Shown here piece by piece: positions 21,917-35,088 of a stretch of DNA of 64,000 nt. Numbering within the stretch: position 1 is the stretch's first letter; each line of letters starts with the position of its first letter. The notes under the pieces are model-generated. The model searched no databases, was not told where the DNA came from, and was given only the letters and a program-made list of their open reading frames with translations. Origin of the DNA: Lateolabrax maculatus (taxonomy: Eukaryota; Chordata; Actinopteri; Acropomatiformes; Lateolabracidae); NCBI GenBank assembly GCA_031216445.1, contig CM062205.1, positions 20,539,501-20,603,500 of the forward strand. The letters run 5' to 3'. A program made the position numbers and the translations under genes.

Positions 21917-23284
21917 CTCGTCATTGACAGCTTTGCGACCCCGGTCAATCCGTCAGACAGGGAGGAATCTGGGGAGGAGGGCGCCAAGGCAGGAGAGGAC
22001 GAAAGGCGATCACCTCTGGCCGGTTTGGTCCAATCGCCTGTAGCCGAGCGGGCTGGGGACATGCCTCTCCGTACATGAGGAGGACACAGTGGCGTTCACC
22101 GGGGGGGGGGTTTCGGTCCGAGGAGCACGTTTGACTCCAGAGATCCGAACAGCGAGATTATACTGAGACTGCTGGCGGGCTGATGCGGACGGCAAAACAA
22201 TAATAAAAGGGGGGGGCGGACAGGAGCTGTTTCTGCAGCCTCTACACAAACTCACCGGAATACAAATCCAGGTAGGTTATAACGCACAGCGCGTGATGCA
22301 AACTCCGTGATACTGAATAATCAGTGTGTTAGAGAGCGATGCAAGCCGGCACCTTTACTGACAAACAGCCAGGCACACACACAGAAAGGGCTTTTTTTTT
22401 TTTTTTTTTCCCAGTTGAGTGTGTGACAGGTTCTAGAAACCGTATCAGATGCATTTCGAGATTCGTGTGGCTGCAAATCCAGTCGATAACTGATGCGAGC
22501 TGGATGTGGTCCGTCACCCCGGAGCGCTTCGGCTCTGCTCAGGGTTTTAACCTCTCCATCTCCTCCCGTCGCCTCCTCGTCGCGGTGCAGATATGATCCA
22601 TTGCAACGGGCTGAAATGGATTCGTGATACCGTCTAATGGGTGTGCCATGGAAATAATTGGCGTCTGTCAACGCAAGTGTCGGGTGCCGGTTGTTACGTC
22701 CTGCCGAGCGCGTCCTGCTGCTGATTGGCTGAACACCTGGATTTCCAGGGTTTTTTTTTTTTTTTTACACGAGTGTTTAACTCCTTTCTCGTCTATTTTG
22801 GCTTCTCCTGCATGCCACTGGAGTTGATTTTGGGCACAGGTGTTTCCTGAGGTTAAATACTGGGTATAAGGTTCAGAGAGGCTCGTATGTTCTCTGTGCG
22901 TCTTCACACGTAGGCCTTACGCACCCCATATAAGTTCTGGTGCGGGCCTCTGGGTGCTCCGGCAGGGATTCCCCCCTCAGGTAGCACTGGCATCGGTGAT
23001 AGTGAGCGAAACGGCCTCATGATGATTAATCAGCAACAGCTGAGGCTCTCCGTGCGTCTGCTGAGTCCATGTTTACGCGCAGCTCAGATGGCCTCCACAA
23101 ACAAGACCCTCTTCCCAAAATAGGGGAAAGAGATCTGTGAGCTCTCAGCAACTGCCTCCGCCTCACAGGAGGCCGGGCACGGGGCTCACTTCAGGATGCA
23201 CCAAATCAAACATTAATGTGTGTGTGTGTGCTCTTTAACATCCACTGTCTTAGAGGTGGAAGTCATGTGGAGTTAGACTGATCA

Positions 23285-23514
23285 GGGCTGCAACTATCTG
23301 TCTGTTGATGGTCGATTAATCGGTTTATAAAAGGAAATCACAATTTCTCATTTAGATTGCTTGTTTGATCTGACCAACAGCCTTCAACTCAAGACGTTGA
23401 TATATTATTTTAATGTTAATATACATACATATATAACATTTTCAAGCTAGAACCAGAGAATTTTTGGCAATTCCGCTTTAGAAAATTATTAATCGACTAA
23501 TAATTTCAGCTCTA
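23285..23514. mobile_element. Family-A repeat with visible inverted ends
   Basis: It begins GGGCTGCAACTATCTGTCTG and ends TAATCGACTAATAATTTCAG followed by CTCTA. The ends are imperfect inverted repeats. The interior has AACCAGAGAATTTTTGGCAA. This is the clearest copy in the window for defining the family's ends. Confidence 0.6.
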
Positions 23515-24716
23515 TGTCTGATATAACTCTGTGATATTGGTCATTTGTGAAATGCTAAGGCCTCTATGTCTGTAAAGCTTATTAATTCAGTTATTCAGTT
23601 GATTTGGACACATTTTATATAATTCTTATTTTTGCCATATTAGCTTGTTGTGATTCCCTCTCATTTGGGTAAAAATGTCTTAAAGCTTCTAAACCTAAAG
23701 GTGTTTAATCCGTTTGGGCTTAAATGAGAGTATTACTATCCCCTGATGATGGTCTAAATGCTGTTTCAGGCCCTTTTCACCTTGACAGGAATACATGAAA
23801 TATATATATGTGTGCGTATATATATATATATAGACTTTTATCTTTGTTACCAAATACTTGTAGGCTCAGTATAAGAATATTTGCGTAGGTATCTCCTTTC
23901 ATAATGTTTATTCGTCTACTTTATTAGCTGGGAGATACAATGTATTAATAAATTGTAGTATCAATATTGGCATATGAAACTACACATATTTACTGTAATT
24001 TCAATATTTTTACATGGCTATAATATTGACTTTCTGGACTGTATAATGATGATAATACTGCATGACATCCTTAATAGTCATATTGATTAATACTGAGGTA
24101 TTAAGTCAAAGATTCTGTGATATTTGATTTATATTTTTATATTTATCACTGAGTTCTGCTTCCTTATGTTTTTTAAAGGAAAAAGTGGTTAAAAGTTGTG
24201 TAAATGGAGTTTAAGTGGGTTCACCCTCAACTATTTGTGGTTGAAGAGGTCAGTGTTGGATTTAATTGGAATATGTCAAAGCTGAACTTCACCCTTAATT
24301 TAGATATGTCAGTTGCAATATGGATCTTAAGTTCCTGTGCAGTTTTTGTGAACAATTTCGTCTTTTTCAGTTAATTTTAATACTTTTTGGTGGCAAAACA
24401 ACCCGCCCCTACATTCACAATGCAAAATACAATCTTTAAAACTGTAATTAGTATGCAAATTGTTTTGTGTTACTCCTAATTTAGGGGTCATGGCTCTAAT
24501 GTTGGTACACATAGAGAAATGAAATCATTCACTCTCCATCAGCTGACAGCAACTAATGCAATTTGTGTTGAGATAGAAAATCAATTATTCAAATACAAAA
24601 ATCCTTGTGAGGTCATACACCTAAACAGTCTGGCTGAGTGCTTAAATGTAATCATTTTAATGAGCTTTACATTATTGCTTAAGACTATGTGGTTGTGTCT
24701 CTTAATGGTTTCTCAG

Positions 24717-24741
24717 TCAATCAATCAATCAATCAATCAAT
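24717..24741. repeat. (TCAA)n microsatellite
   Basis: About six TCAA units, ending in TAAATCC. Confidence 0.85.
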
Positions 24742-25844
24742 AAATCCACCCATCCCTATTGGCTATATTGCCAGCGTTTTTTTGTAATATTAAGATTTTG
24801 TTAAAAGGGCACTCTATTGAAAACTGTTGTATGACGTCGTCTGTTTGGGTCTGAATGCGATCGCTTGGCCACATCACATCTGGAAGTGATTTAGGTCCTA
24901 CAACTTAGAAACCTAGAAATTAAGTTTGTAGAATACCAATTTGGTTTTACCAATGATGTTGCGTTGGGAAATGTAGTTGCTGCATGGATTATGTTCATAG
25001 GCAATGTTTTTTTTAGCCAACAAAAACACTTTGGTTTAAGTTAGGGAAAGATCTTGGTTTCAGTTAAATGTCAGTAAATACAGACCTTTTCTGTTTAAAA
25101 CCAAAACACCATATTTTCCTGTGCTGTACTGAAGGTGAAAAATATTTTAATAATGCTTTAGTTGCTATGAATGCATATTGTATTAAAAGAGCAGATATTG
25201 TAGAAACAACTAAATATATATATAATAATAATATAATATTTTACTACTATTTTGTGATATGCTAGATGCTCCATTTTATTATGTTGATAGAAAAAATGTA
25301 ATCCATGTGGCGTTACCTGGAAATTAGCACAACTTTTCTTTACAATCAGAGAATAATCTATGTGAGCCTGATGTTATTCAGCTTGTGAACTGTATATGTC
25401 CAATGGGACAAGGCAGGAGGTAGTTAGCAGGCAATAGACTGCCTCTGTCCAGTGTTACTGTTTGGCCTTATATATTTAAAATTCTCTGTGTCACTCTGGT
25501 AGTTTACTCTTGGATTCATGGGTATTTGGCTTGTTTGCCATTTTGTTGTACCTCTGTTTATCCAGACTAGGCTGACTGAGCACATTTACTCTTTTTCATC
25601 ACTGTCCTCCTTCCGTACTCTGATAACACACATTCACACGCACACAGAGACACAAGAGTCTCCAAGAGTCTGCATGGAAAATCTGCAGGAAATCACAGTG
25701 AAATGTTAGGAGGATAGGACAATTCTGCTCATTTAAAGCTGCTCTAATCAGTATTTAAATACACTATTAACAATGGATCAGATGAATACCTGTACGTGAA
25801 AGAGGTCATCTGTAGTGATGAAACCACAGACTTAATTATCACCC

Positions 25845-26285
25845 ACCTCCCTTCAGCTCTCTGGAGCTTTGTAGAATCTTTCAGCTCATTATTTTAGTTT
25901 TCTGACCTGCATCTTTACTGTTTTGTCTCACTCGATCTCATAGCGTCGTTTTCAGTTGTAGCACGCAGCTGTTTCATGCGAAAAAGCTCTAAAAAAACAA
26001 CTGTACACTACTTTCCCAGCACCAAAACACTAGACCAAGTTAGCCAGCTGGTTCATAATGTAGCATTTAGCAGCTCAAGAGACAGATATTCTTTCGGCAG
26101 TTGGCGGAGACCAAAACAGAGCTAAAAGAAGAGTTAATATTGGATTTACATTGACCGGGTCTACAGAAACACAACTCCAAATGAATGTCAATGTTGGTCT
26201 GTGACTGATAATAATTTTGCTGTATGTCAGTGTTGTGTTTACAGCTTATTTCCACTTCCCCAAGTGGCCAAAACAATCAGTTATT
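25845..26285. mobile_element. Degraded family-C repeat
   Basis: Contains TTCAGCTCATTATTTTAGTT, GTAGCATTTAGCAGCTCAAG, GGAGACCAAAACAGAGCTAA, CTCCAAATGAATGTCAATGT and CCCCAAGTGGCCAAAACAAT. The same ordered motifs occur at 7120-7310 and 43440-43865. No coding capacity. Confidence 0.55.
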
Positions 26286-29162
26286 GCAGCATTAATGGAG
26301 TAATCCTGAATCAGATTGCTTTTTAAATAACCAGTCTAAAAATAGTGGGGTTGTCCCAGGTTACAACTGATGACATAATTTGAGTAAGTATAAAATATGT
26401 GAGTTGATTTTGACTCCCCTATATCCTCTAACACTGAAATAACCGTTCATTTAATCATTCCCTAGATTGTAACATACTGAGAGGCTCTGTAGTCTTTAAA
26501 TTCTGGATGCTTCGTCTTTTTCTGCCTCATTGCAGTTTCTGTCCATCCACCCCCAGCAAGCCACCATGCAATAAAAAAGACAGGGAGAAGCTAGCAGGTC
26601 AGCAGTGCTGCTCTGATTCTGAAACAAGAAGAAGCACTTCCCTGAGCCTCCCAGTGCCTTGAAAAACCTCTCTCTGCTGTCAGTTTTCCTGTTTTTTTGT
26701 ATTTTGATTTGTAAGTTGTGCAGTATATGTTGATGGAGGTGTATTTCTAATCATGGCATTGCACTCATTTTCCTAAAAGTTTACTCTTGTAGGTGAGTTT
26801 CTGTGTTAAACTTTCAGACTAATGAAAAAGCTCAAACCACTGCAAAATCCATAGTTTTTCTCTCATTAAGTTACAGCTTTGTCACTCAATTATTTCCCTG
26901 TTGTTTTTGTTTGTGCTCAGCGCTGTCGGTTCTCACAGGGATTGCATAGCTGGCTCCTGTCCATATAAATGGCTCTGCTGATTCAGTTAAATTTAAGTTC
27001 CTTGTCTCCCGCTTCTGCTGCCGTTCGCTGTCATCCCCTTTTCTATCCTCCCGATCAGTGTGCTGCTCTGCAATCAACATCTTTTTTCAACATCTGAGGA
27101 ATTTCATTTCAAGCTGAGATATCCTTCATTTTTAAGTTTTATCACCTCTAAAAAAGGCACTCCTGGAACGACATATCTTTCTGCATGTTATTGAAGTTAT
27201 GATCCCTCAAAAGACATCATCATAATACTGCCAGTGATGCAATTATCTGTACCTATGAACCATTAAATTGGAAATATTAGGAATAATTTATTCCAGAACA
27301 GATTAATTGGTTTTGCTAATGCCTGAGTTTGCACACAAGACGGTGATAGAAACTTTGCCAGTTTCTATCTTTCTATTACGTGTGTTGACACTGCTCAGGT
27401 TCCAGAGACAATATTTGGCATTTAAATTGGTGTGTGTGCTTCAAATAAGCCAGCTCCTGTTTGACTACCCACACTTCCATTGAAAACCTTGTCAGCTATC
27501 CAAACTGGCCAGTGGTCTGTCTGGATGATGGATATCATTTCCAAAAATATCATCTGGGAGTTGAAGTAGTTGAAGTTATTTTAAGTCTTGATAGTCAGAT
27601 CCAGTGTACTGTGTAAGAGTTAAATCAAATAAGAAATTTGCATTACACAGCATAACATATGCCATTTAATGAATGCTTTTATCCAGAGTGCCTTAAAGTG
27701 CCATGAGTGCATACTGTACTCATTTTAGTGAGGGCAGCCCCAGAGGTAATCAACCCTTTAACCAGGAATCAAAACACAAGAATGCACTTTTAGGTACAAA
27801 TGTAGGAAGACTCAAACTACATTTAGCTCAACAAAAGCAAAGGGAAACAAGTGTGGCAGTAGTAAAAAAAAAAGAACTTTAATCCTCCAGTGAATACAGC
27901 AGTCTCTATCTCTCTGAAGAGATAATTTTAATTCAGACTAAACTGCCTGTGTGTCTCAGGGGTGGAGTGGTGGCGGCTGCAGAGAGGCCCCACCCATCCT
28001 CCTGAACCACTAAATAATCACAGGTACCACTGACAAGAGAGCCTCTATAATAAATCCCATGTGTTATGTCTTAAAGCAGCTCACATCTTCTAAGTTTGGG
28101 GTGGTTAACTGTTCTTCGTGCTCGCATCGCCTCTGGCCTCAGCTGTTAGCATCAAAAGAATTGTCAAGTCCAATCTCATAAGGGCTGAAGAGGTGCATAA
28201 GATGCTTAGCCTGAGCTTTTATGAATTCGGACAATGTCTGTATTGTTATTGTAATGCTGCTCTCTCTTGCGGAAGTGGTAAGTGTGCATTTAGGGCTCAG
28301 TATATAATGAATTTGGACGGGACATCTGTACCCTTTGTTTCAGTTTGCCTCTTGACGGTCTCCTGCCTCCCCTCTGCTGTTTTTTTGCCAATGCGACATT
28401 TTGGACAGTGCTTAGTTTGGCAACATTGCACGCCTGCTGAGCGAGCTGTTTGGTTCAGAGCTGTGTATTACCCCTGAGATTTCAGACAATCACGCTCAAA
28501 TCCACATTATTGGGCTCACGTATCCACATCTAAACTGAAAATAAACTTTATGATTGGAAATGAGGCCACAGGCTACAATTTTATTAAACTAATGTTATCT
28601 ACATTGTTCACATAGTGGTTTACAGACCTGAAAATCTCTAAGCATGGGGAAGTATTTTCCAGCCCGCCTCTCATAGATAACACAAAGGTCTCATGACTAT
28701 GCTGTTTGTAAAGAAAGAGGCAGAAACTCATTGAAGTCTTACAGAAGGATAGTGGGATAATTTGAATTCTTGCACTCATATTAAATTCAGAAATGCTTTA
28801 CTTTCTTCAGACAGAGAGTGTGTTTCTCCCTGTTAAATGCAAACAGTCTTACACACTTGTACTAATACTCCACAAACGTGGGATTTAAAACAATGTGGAA
28901 GTACCCTAAGGTTGTATAATCATTCCATTATGTGAGTGCATTAATTACTGAATTATGTGACTAAAAATGAATCCATTGCAAGTTGGTTTAATAAGTAATT
29001 CATTAAGTAAGTTAATAAATAAATAATACAAATATTTGTTGAGCAATTAGATAGTTGTCCCTGTTTGAACGTTGCTTCTATCAAATGAGAGTCAACTCTT
29101 GTGTCTTGTAATAAAAGTATAACATCCATATAATCTCTGTTGTTCCTGTCTGTTGTGTTTAG

Positions 29163-29249
29163 GTGGTGGGTGGAGAAAAAGCACAGCCCAGTGCTGGATC
29201 CCAGAGGGACTGTCAGTGTGGTAAGGACCCTTGAGACGAAGGAGGGTGC
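29163..29249 (+). other. slc8a3: slc8a3 exon 2, 5' UTR part
   Basis: From the acceptor AG at 29161-29162 to the start codon. An in-frame TGA at 29232-29234 lies six codons before the ATG, which supports the ATG at 29250 as the true start. No further in-frame upstream start is possible. Confidence 0.8.
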
Positions 29250-31030
29250 ATGGAGGGTTCAAGGCCTGTAAAGCCAGGGTCATCAGCCTGCCTCTGGTTG
29301 GGGCTGGTCTCCGTGGCTGTAGCCTTCCTTTGTACAGAGGCCCGGACCACTCCGAGCCCCCTGACCAGCCCGAGCAATGCGACCTGCACCGGAAACTCCA
29401 AGTGTCATGCAGGGATCATCCTCCCCATCTGGTATCCCGAGGATCCATCCATGGGAGACAAGATCGCACGGGTCATTGTGTATTTTGTGGCCATGATCTA
29501 CATGTTTCTCGGAGTGTCCATCATTGCCGACCGCTTCATGGCGGCCATTGAGGTCATCACCTCCCAGGAAAAGGAAATTGTCATCAAAAGGCCCAATGGG
29601 GAAACAACCACCACCACGATCCGGGTGTGGAATGAAACAGTCTCAAACCTTACCCTCATGGCCTTGGGCTCATCCGCCCCTGAGATTCTGCTGTCTGTAA
29701 TTGAGGTTTGTGGACATGAGTTCAAATCTGGAAAGCTTGGGCCCGCCACAATTGTTGGCAGTGCAGCCTTCAATATGTTTGTCATCATTGGCCTCTGTGT
29801 GTTGGTCATTCCCCAAGGAGAGGTACGCAAGGTCAAACACCTCAGAGTGTTCTTTATCACTGCAGGCTGGAGCATCTTTGCTTACATCTGGCTCTACATG
29901 ATTCTGGCTGTGTTTTCTCCCAACGTAGTCCAGGTCTGGGAGGGTCTACTCACACTGGCCTTCTTCCCCATATGCGTACTCCTTGCCTGGGTAGCAGACA
30001 GACGACTGCTCTTCTACAAGTTCATGCACAAGAAGTATCGCACCGACAAGCACAGGGGTGTCATCATCGAGACAGAGGCTGAACGCTCCAAGGGGATAGA
30101 GATGGACGGCAAAATGGTCAACTCTCACTTCATGGATGGAGGTGCGGCAAGTAATCTTATTGGTTTGATCGAGAGCAAAGAGGTGGACGAGTCCCGGCGG
30201 GACATGATCCGCATCTTAAAAGACCTGAAGCAGAAGCACCCAGAGAAAGACATGGATCAGCTGGTTGAGATGGCCAACTACTATGCTCTCTCGCACCAAC
30301 AAAAGAGCCGTGCCTTCTACCGCATCCAAGCTACACGCATGATGACGGGCGCGGGAAATATCCTGAAGAAACACGTCGCAGAGCAGGCGAAGAAGAGCAT
30401 CAGCGTTCAGGAGGTGCATGTGGAGGAGCCAGAAGAGTACGTGTCTCGAATAGCATTTGAGCCTGCTGTCTACCAGTGCCTCGAGAACTGTGGCGCCGCC
30501 ATTCTGACCATCACCAGAAAGGGTGGCGACATCAACAAGACGATCTACGTGGATTATAAGACAGAGGACGGCTCGGCTAATGCTGGGGCTGACTACGAGT
30601 TCACAGAGGGTACTGTCGTGTTCAAACCAGGAGAGATGTTCAAGGAAATAAACATTGGCATCATAGATGATGACATCTTTGAAGAGGACGAGCACTTTTT
30701 TGTGCGGCTCAGTAATCTGCGCGTCCTGGAGACTGAGGACGAGGTGCTGTCCGCCAACAGTCTCCCGTACCCAAAGGCCATGCTGGGCTTCCCCACGGTG
30801 GCCACTGTGACCATTCTGGATGACGACCATTCAGGCATCTTCACCTTTGAGAGCAGCTCAGTGCACGTCAGCGAGAGCATCGGTATTATGGAAGTGAAAG
30901 TGCTAAGGACTTCCGGAGCAAGGGGCACGGTCATTGTGCCTTATCGCACCATGGAGGGACTCGCCAAAGGAGGAGGGGAGGACTTTGAAGACAACTACGG
31001 AGAGCTTGAGTTCAAAAACGATGAGACCTG
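29250..31030 (+). CDS. slc8a3: slc8a3 coding exon 2, Na+/Ca2+ exchanger 3 N-terminal half
   Basis: 593 codons plus two bases. NCX3 is a plasma-membrane antiporter exchanging three Na+ for one Ca2+, mainly in brain and skeletal muscle. A probable signal peptide (about residues 12-32) precedes NAT, an N-glycosylation site at residue 43. Membrane helices follow at about 72-94 and 132-246. The alpha-1 repeat has GSSAPE (140-145) and GSAAFN (170-175), the ion-coordinating motifs. The basic segment RRLLFYKFMHKKYRTDKHRG (251-270) is the XIP autoinhibitory region. A long cytosolic loop carries the Calx-beta domain CBD1 (about 395-525; acidic DDDIFEEDE and ILDDDHSG) and the start of CBD2 (from about 530). 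The exon ends ACCTG|GTAAGA, before the alternatively spliced exons of the family. Paralogue choice rests on HKKYRTDKHRG-type wording plus the cox16 neighbour; slc8a1, slc8a2 or slc8a4 are less likely. The C-terminal half lies outside the window. Confidence 0.93.
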
Positions 31031-33009
31031 GTAAGAAAGCAACTCCTCTATTCTCATGGTTGTTGTAGTTTATGTTGTTGGCAATTTATTATTGGCTATT
31101 ACCTGATTTTTAATCAACCAAGATTATTGAAAATGAAGTGCGTTTAGGAGTCATAAACACTTCTTTGTGTGATTGCTTTTTCATCCCAATGATTTGTTTG
31201 TTTTGTTTTTGAATTATAGTTTGATGGTGATAAACCTGTCAAGAAACAATAGCTACATTATATATAATAGGATAACTAGCTTCAAAGCCATTCAGCTGTC
31301 TGCCAGATACACGTCTCATTGAGCGTTTGTTTTTGATACAAAGATGTTGTCTTCTTTGCCTCTTGACATCATTTAATTTAGAACATACTTTTATAAACTA
31401 TTCATGTGCTTTTTGCACTCATCACTCTGTGAATTTTAAATGCTTTTTTCTTTACATGGATAGACAGTGTACCCTCTCATCTGAGCGTGCACTCTATATC
31501 CCCTTGTTTTCCTGTCAAGAGATTTTGCTCTCATCAGAGCGCAATCCTGTGTGTCGCATGCAATAGGGACTCAACTTTTGGATTCGTCACACAACTGTGG
31601 AAACAGGAAGTCCTTAAGTAACCCCCTCTTGCTTCTCTAATCCCTGCTGCTTTTGTTTTGCCGAACTCTGGATTTTTTCTCTCTTTCTTTTTTTTTTATT
31701 GTTTCTGTGTCATGTCTGCTTTAACTGAAAGAAAGTAAGGAAAAATAACAGTATAACAAAGAGAGCGAGAAAATTACAACAAATGTCAAAGACCAGGCTC
31801 AGGCCCATGGTGTAATCTGTACACGGCAGTCTTTTAGGTGAGTAGGCAGACCATGTCATGATGGGTGACAAGGTTTTATTTCTTCTGCGGCTAGACATGC
31901 TAAAAAAAACTTGCAGTTTGGTGGTAAGCATCCATGAGTAATAGTGATATTTTATGTAAATTGCGTATGTTATGTAGCCTTGTCAGTTGTACCATCTGTG
32001 TACAATACTGCACTATAAAACACACAGGCTTACAACTGAGTGGGCATATTTGGCAGTGTTGCAATTATAGCAACATACTGTACTGTAGTACGAATAGCAG
32101 CGGGACCATGTATTGTATGATACTACAGCCTTTTGTGCCCTGCATGTAAGGAAGGGCTCTGGGATACTGGCATGTGTACAGAACTGCGCCTCTTGAGAAA
32201 TATTGATTTGTTTATTTCACAGCTTGCATCCGCTTGCTTCTCACACATTGGTCCGCAGGCACTGAATCAAAGTGACATGGGTCTGTAACACGCCCTTCCC
32301 CCAGAGTCAGGACCCTCTCAGTGTGCTGTCGCTCACTGGCGGGGTCTGTCCTCCAGGGTGAGAGTTCCTGAGGGCTGAGGCGGCCCAGGAGACCGGCGGT
32401 GGTGGAATGAGTGTCAGGGTGATCAGCATGCTCTTGGGGCCTGCTGAGCTCTCAGGGTTTTGCTTGATTTATGTGAGAGACGCTTTATGGGCCAGGCTTG
32501 AAGGTTGCCGGGGAGTAGAGAGAAGAGATCTGGAGAAAGACTATCATCATGAGGCTGCTCAGATGTTGTTGGTGTTGTGAGGGGAATTCTGGTCTATCGA
32601 TCTGTTCATTGTGTTGCGTATCGTGCTCCAAATTAGATGTTCTTACAGTTCAGCACCGCTCCATTGTGAGACTTGACACCCTGTGAATTGATAAATGCTA
32701 GTAGTGATCTGGGAGAACAATCAGACTGTATGGTCAACTTATTTTCACTTCAGAACATGTCAATATAACAACAAGGACTCGTGTTAAAGAGATTATACAG
32801 TTATGTCAGATTCTTAATTTTACATTACTGAGAAATTATGAGATTAAGATATGAGATCAGAGTTATTAAATACTAGTGATTTGGGAGAAGATTCAGATTT
32901 TATGGCCACATGATTATTGCTTCAGAACGTTTCATAGAAAAACTACTGATCTGTGTTAGAGAGATCGTCAATCTAGAAGAAGAATCAGAATGCATGTTCA
33001 AATAATTAG

Positions 33010-33330
33010 TGCTTTAAAAGAATAGTTTAACATTTTGGGAAATATTCTTATCCGCTTTTTTGCCAAGAGTTAAATGAGTAGATTACACCACTCTCCTGTC
33101 CGTATGGTTATTATATTGCTGGAGCCACTAGTCGGTTATCTTAGCTTATCATAAAGAGTGAAAACATGGGGGAACAGCTGGCCTTTCCCTGTACAGCAGT
33201 AACAAAATCCACCTACAGTACCAGCACGCCTAAAACTCACTAATTTACATGTTACTTCTCGTTTGTTTAATCTGTACAAAAACAGAGAGGTTAAAAAACA
33301 TTTTACAGGGAGTTATGTGCTTGAGCACAG
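33010..33330 (+). mobile_element. Family-B repeat, most complete copy
   Basis: It starts AACATTTTGGGAAATATTCT and runs collinearly through AGAGTTAAATGAGTAGATTA, GGTTATCTTAGCTTATCATA, GTAACAAAATCCACCTACAG and CTCGTTTGTTTAATCTGTAC to GGAGTTATGTGC. It is collinear with 20236-20512 but better preserved. Confidence 0.6.
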
Positions 33331-35088
33331 CAAATAGTCATTTTTACACTTTGGTTTTTGTAGGGATTAAAAAATGTAGATACAAAATGCTAATTGAAGA
33401 TTTGGAGGTGCTGTTAGGGAGTAGATGAATTGTTGGGTCACAAGTCTGAGGTTAAGGGCCGGGCCAAAGGTCATAGTGTCTGACCTTTCATCCTTTTAGC
33501 AAGAACTAAAATCATATTGTTGCTTTTAGCAAATGTCAACTCTGACATTTTCAGTGGCATTGCAGAGAAGAGGCTGAAGAACAAGTAATATAATAACTAA
33601 ATAATAAGTGTCAAAATAACCATCTGTGGAATAAATTTCAAGGAAATTGTTTTGGTGACGTATGTGCTGTCATATTGACAATTTATTGTTTTATAGTCTA
33701 CACTAACACAGAATACAAAATAAACAAGATGGGACGTTTACTGCAAAAGGACAGTACAAGACATATTGTGGATATTAAACTAAACTTACACAGTCGGTGT
33801 TGATTAATGTACTCACTATAGAGTAATGATAAATGTTAATATGATTTCTCAAAACATACAGGACATAATTCAGTTGAGCAGTTAAAACAATGAAAATTGT
33901 TTATATGCATGAACACGCTCGAGTATTAATATGAAAATCTTTCCTTCCCTCTTCAGAGACTTCTGGATCTTTTGTAGAAATGGCAGACTGCTGTTACAGA
34001 ACTCCCAACAAATCTCCAGAAATTTCCATAATTACACTCGGATAGTGATGAATTAGATTGTGCGTGCATCCATAAAAAAGAAACAGAGGAGCAGTGGAAG
34101 TGACAGCTTCATCCAGAAGCATACTAGAAGATTCATGAGAGCATTTCCATACACAAAACAAAGGGGATGAATGTGTAGAATATTCACCAAAGGCATAATT
34201 ACAATGATGTTTCTTCCGCTGCCTTGAAAACTCTCCTCAGGGTCATTTTCACGCTCACAACATGAAAAAAATACAGAATTGATTTGCCTCCATTGCCTTC
34301 ACATTCATATTCCAACTCCAAATGTTTTTTGGCATTTTGTATTGATGTTGAAATAACAGAAGGATTCCCTCCTTGGCACATGGTTAAAAGTTTTCCTTAT
34401 TGCTGCTAATTTCAGCGTTAATTGCGACGACTAAATGAGGGCAAAGTGTGTTCCCTGTCTAAAGGCCAAGGGCTTTTTTGATGTCCTTTAGGACAATTAG
34501 ACCACATAATGCCTGAGCTCTCATGCTCTTCCTTTCTCTCTCCCCGTTTTACGAGGCATTGACTCTCAATCTCTTTTGACACACTTTGGGCTCATTGTTA
34601 TCAACCAGAGTGGAAATTTATTACAGTCCTAATCTGGAGCTCTGGAATACATCACTCCAATTCTTAGCCAGACAATAGTTCTCAGCACCAAGGATGAAGT
34701 GTAATAGTTTCTTGGTGGCAGTGCTTCTGCTCCGAGCTAATGGAAATTAACTTCATCCAGCCACCATGAGCTTCTCAAATGTACACTCCATGGCAGTCAA
34801 AGCAAATGTGTGGATATAAAACAGAGAAAAGCAAATTCTTGCATTTGAGAAGCTGGAAACAGGGAAAGTTTGAGCATCTGTGCTGACTCAAATCATGAAT
34901 CAATTATCAAAATTGTTGCTGTTTATGTTTCTTTTGATCAACTTATTGATTAATTGACTAACTGTTCCAGCACAACATGTTGACTTTGAATGATTTTTAG
35001 AAGTGTGAACAGGTGAAAATACCCAGTATTTCACATGAGAAAGGCAAAAAAAAATCTATTTATATTAAAATTGTTTATTATAGTACTA

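Larger units (their letters stand above)
21190..22271 (+). promoter_or_regulatory. slc8a3: slc8a3 GC-rich promoter and probable non-coding exon 1
   Basis: A GC- and CpG-rich stretch standing out from AT-rich flanks. A TATAAATA at 21393-21400 could place a start near 21425. The region ends with a consensus donor, CCAG|GTAGG, at 22271/22272. The next supported acceptor is 29162, directly before the start-containing exon of slc8a3, so this fits an untranslated first exon joined across a 6.9-kb intron. Homopolymers (20 G at 21324-21343), a GGA run (21705-21736), CT (21831-21860) and CTC (21887-21916) runs sit inside it. Open frames on both strands arise from these simple runs and are not believed. 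Confidence 0.5.
22272..29162 (+). other. slc8a3: slc8a3 intron 1 (inferred)
   Basis: A 6.9-kb intron between the presumed exon 1 donor and the exon 2 acceptor (tgtctgttgtgtttag). It holds two mobile-element relics (23285-23514 and 25845-26285), a (TA)n run at 23800-23832 and a (CAAT)n run at 24717-24741. I see no coding exon. Confidence 0.55.

Noticed and set aside
29221..29226. GTAAGG donor-like site in the slc8a3 5' UTR
   Set aside because: Using it would remove the start codon and the best-supported coding exon. It could at most be a minor alternative donor.
30216..30830. 204-residue open frame on the - strand
   Set aside because: It is the antisense of slc8a3 exon 2, where the + strand encodes a clear exchanger. 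It is a shadow of a GC-rich coding exon.
29250..31030. slc8a1, slc8a2 or slc8a4 instead of slc8a3
   Set aside because: The neighbour cox16 and loop wording favour slc8a3, but a phylogeny would be decisive.
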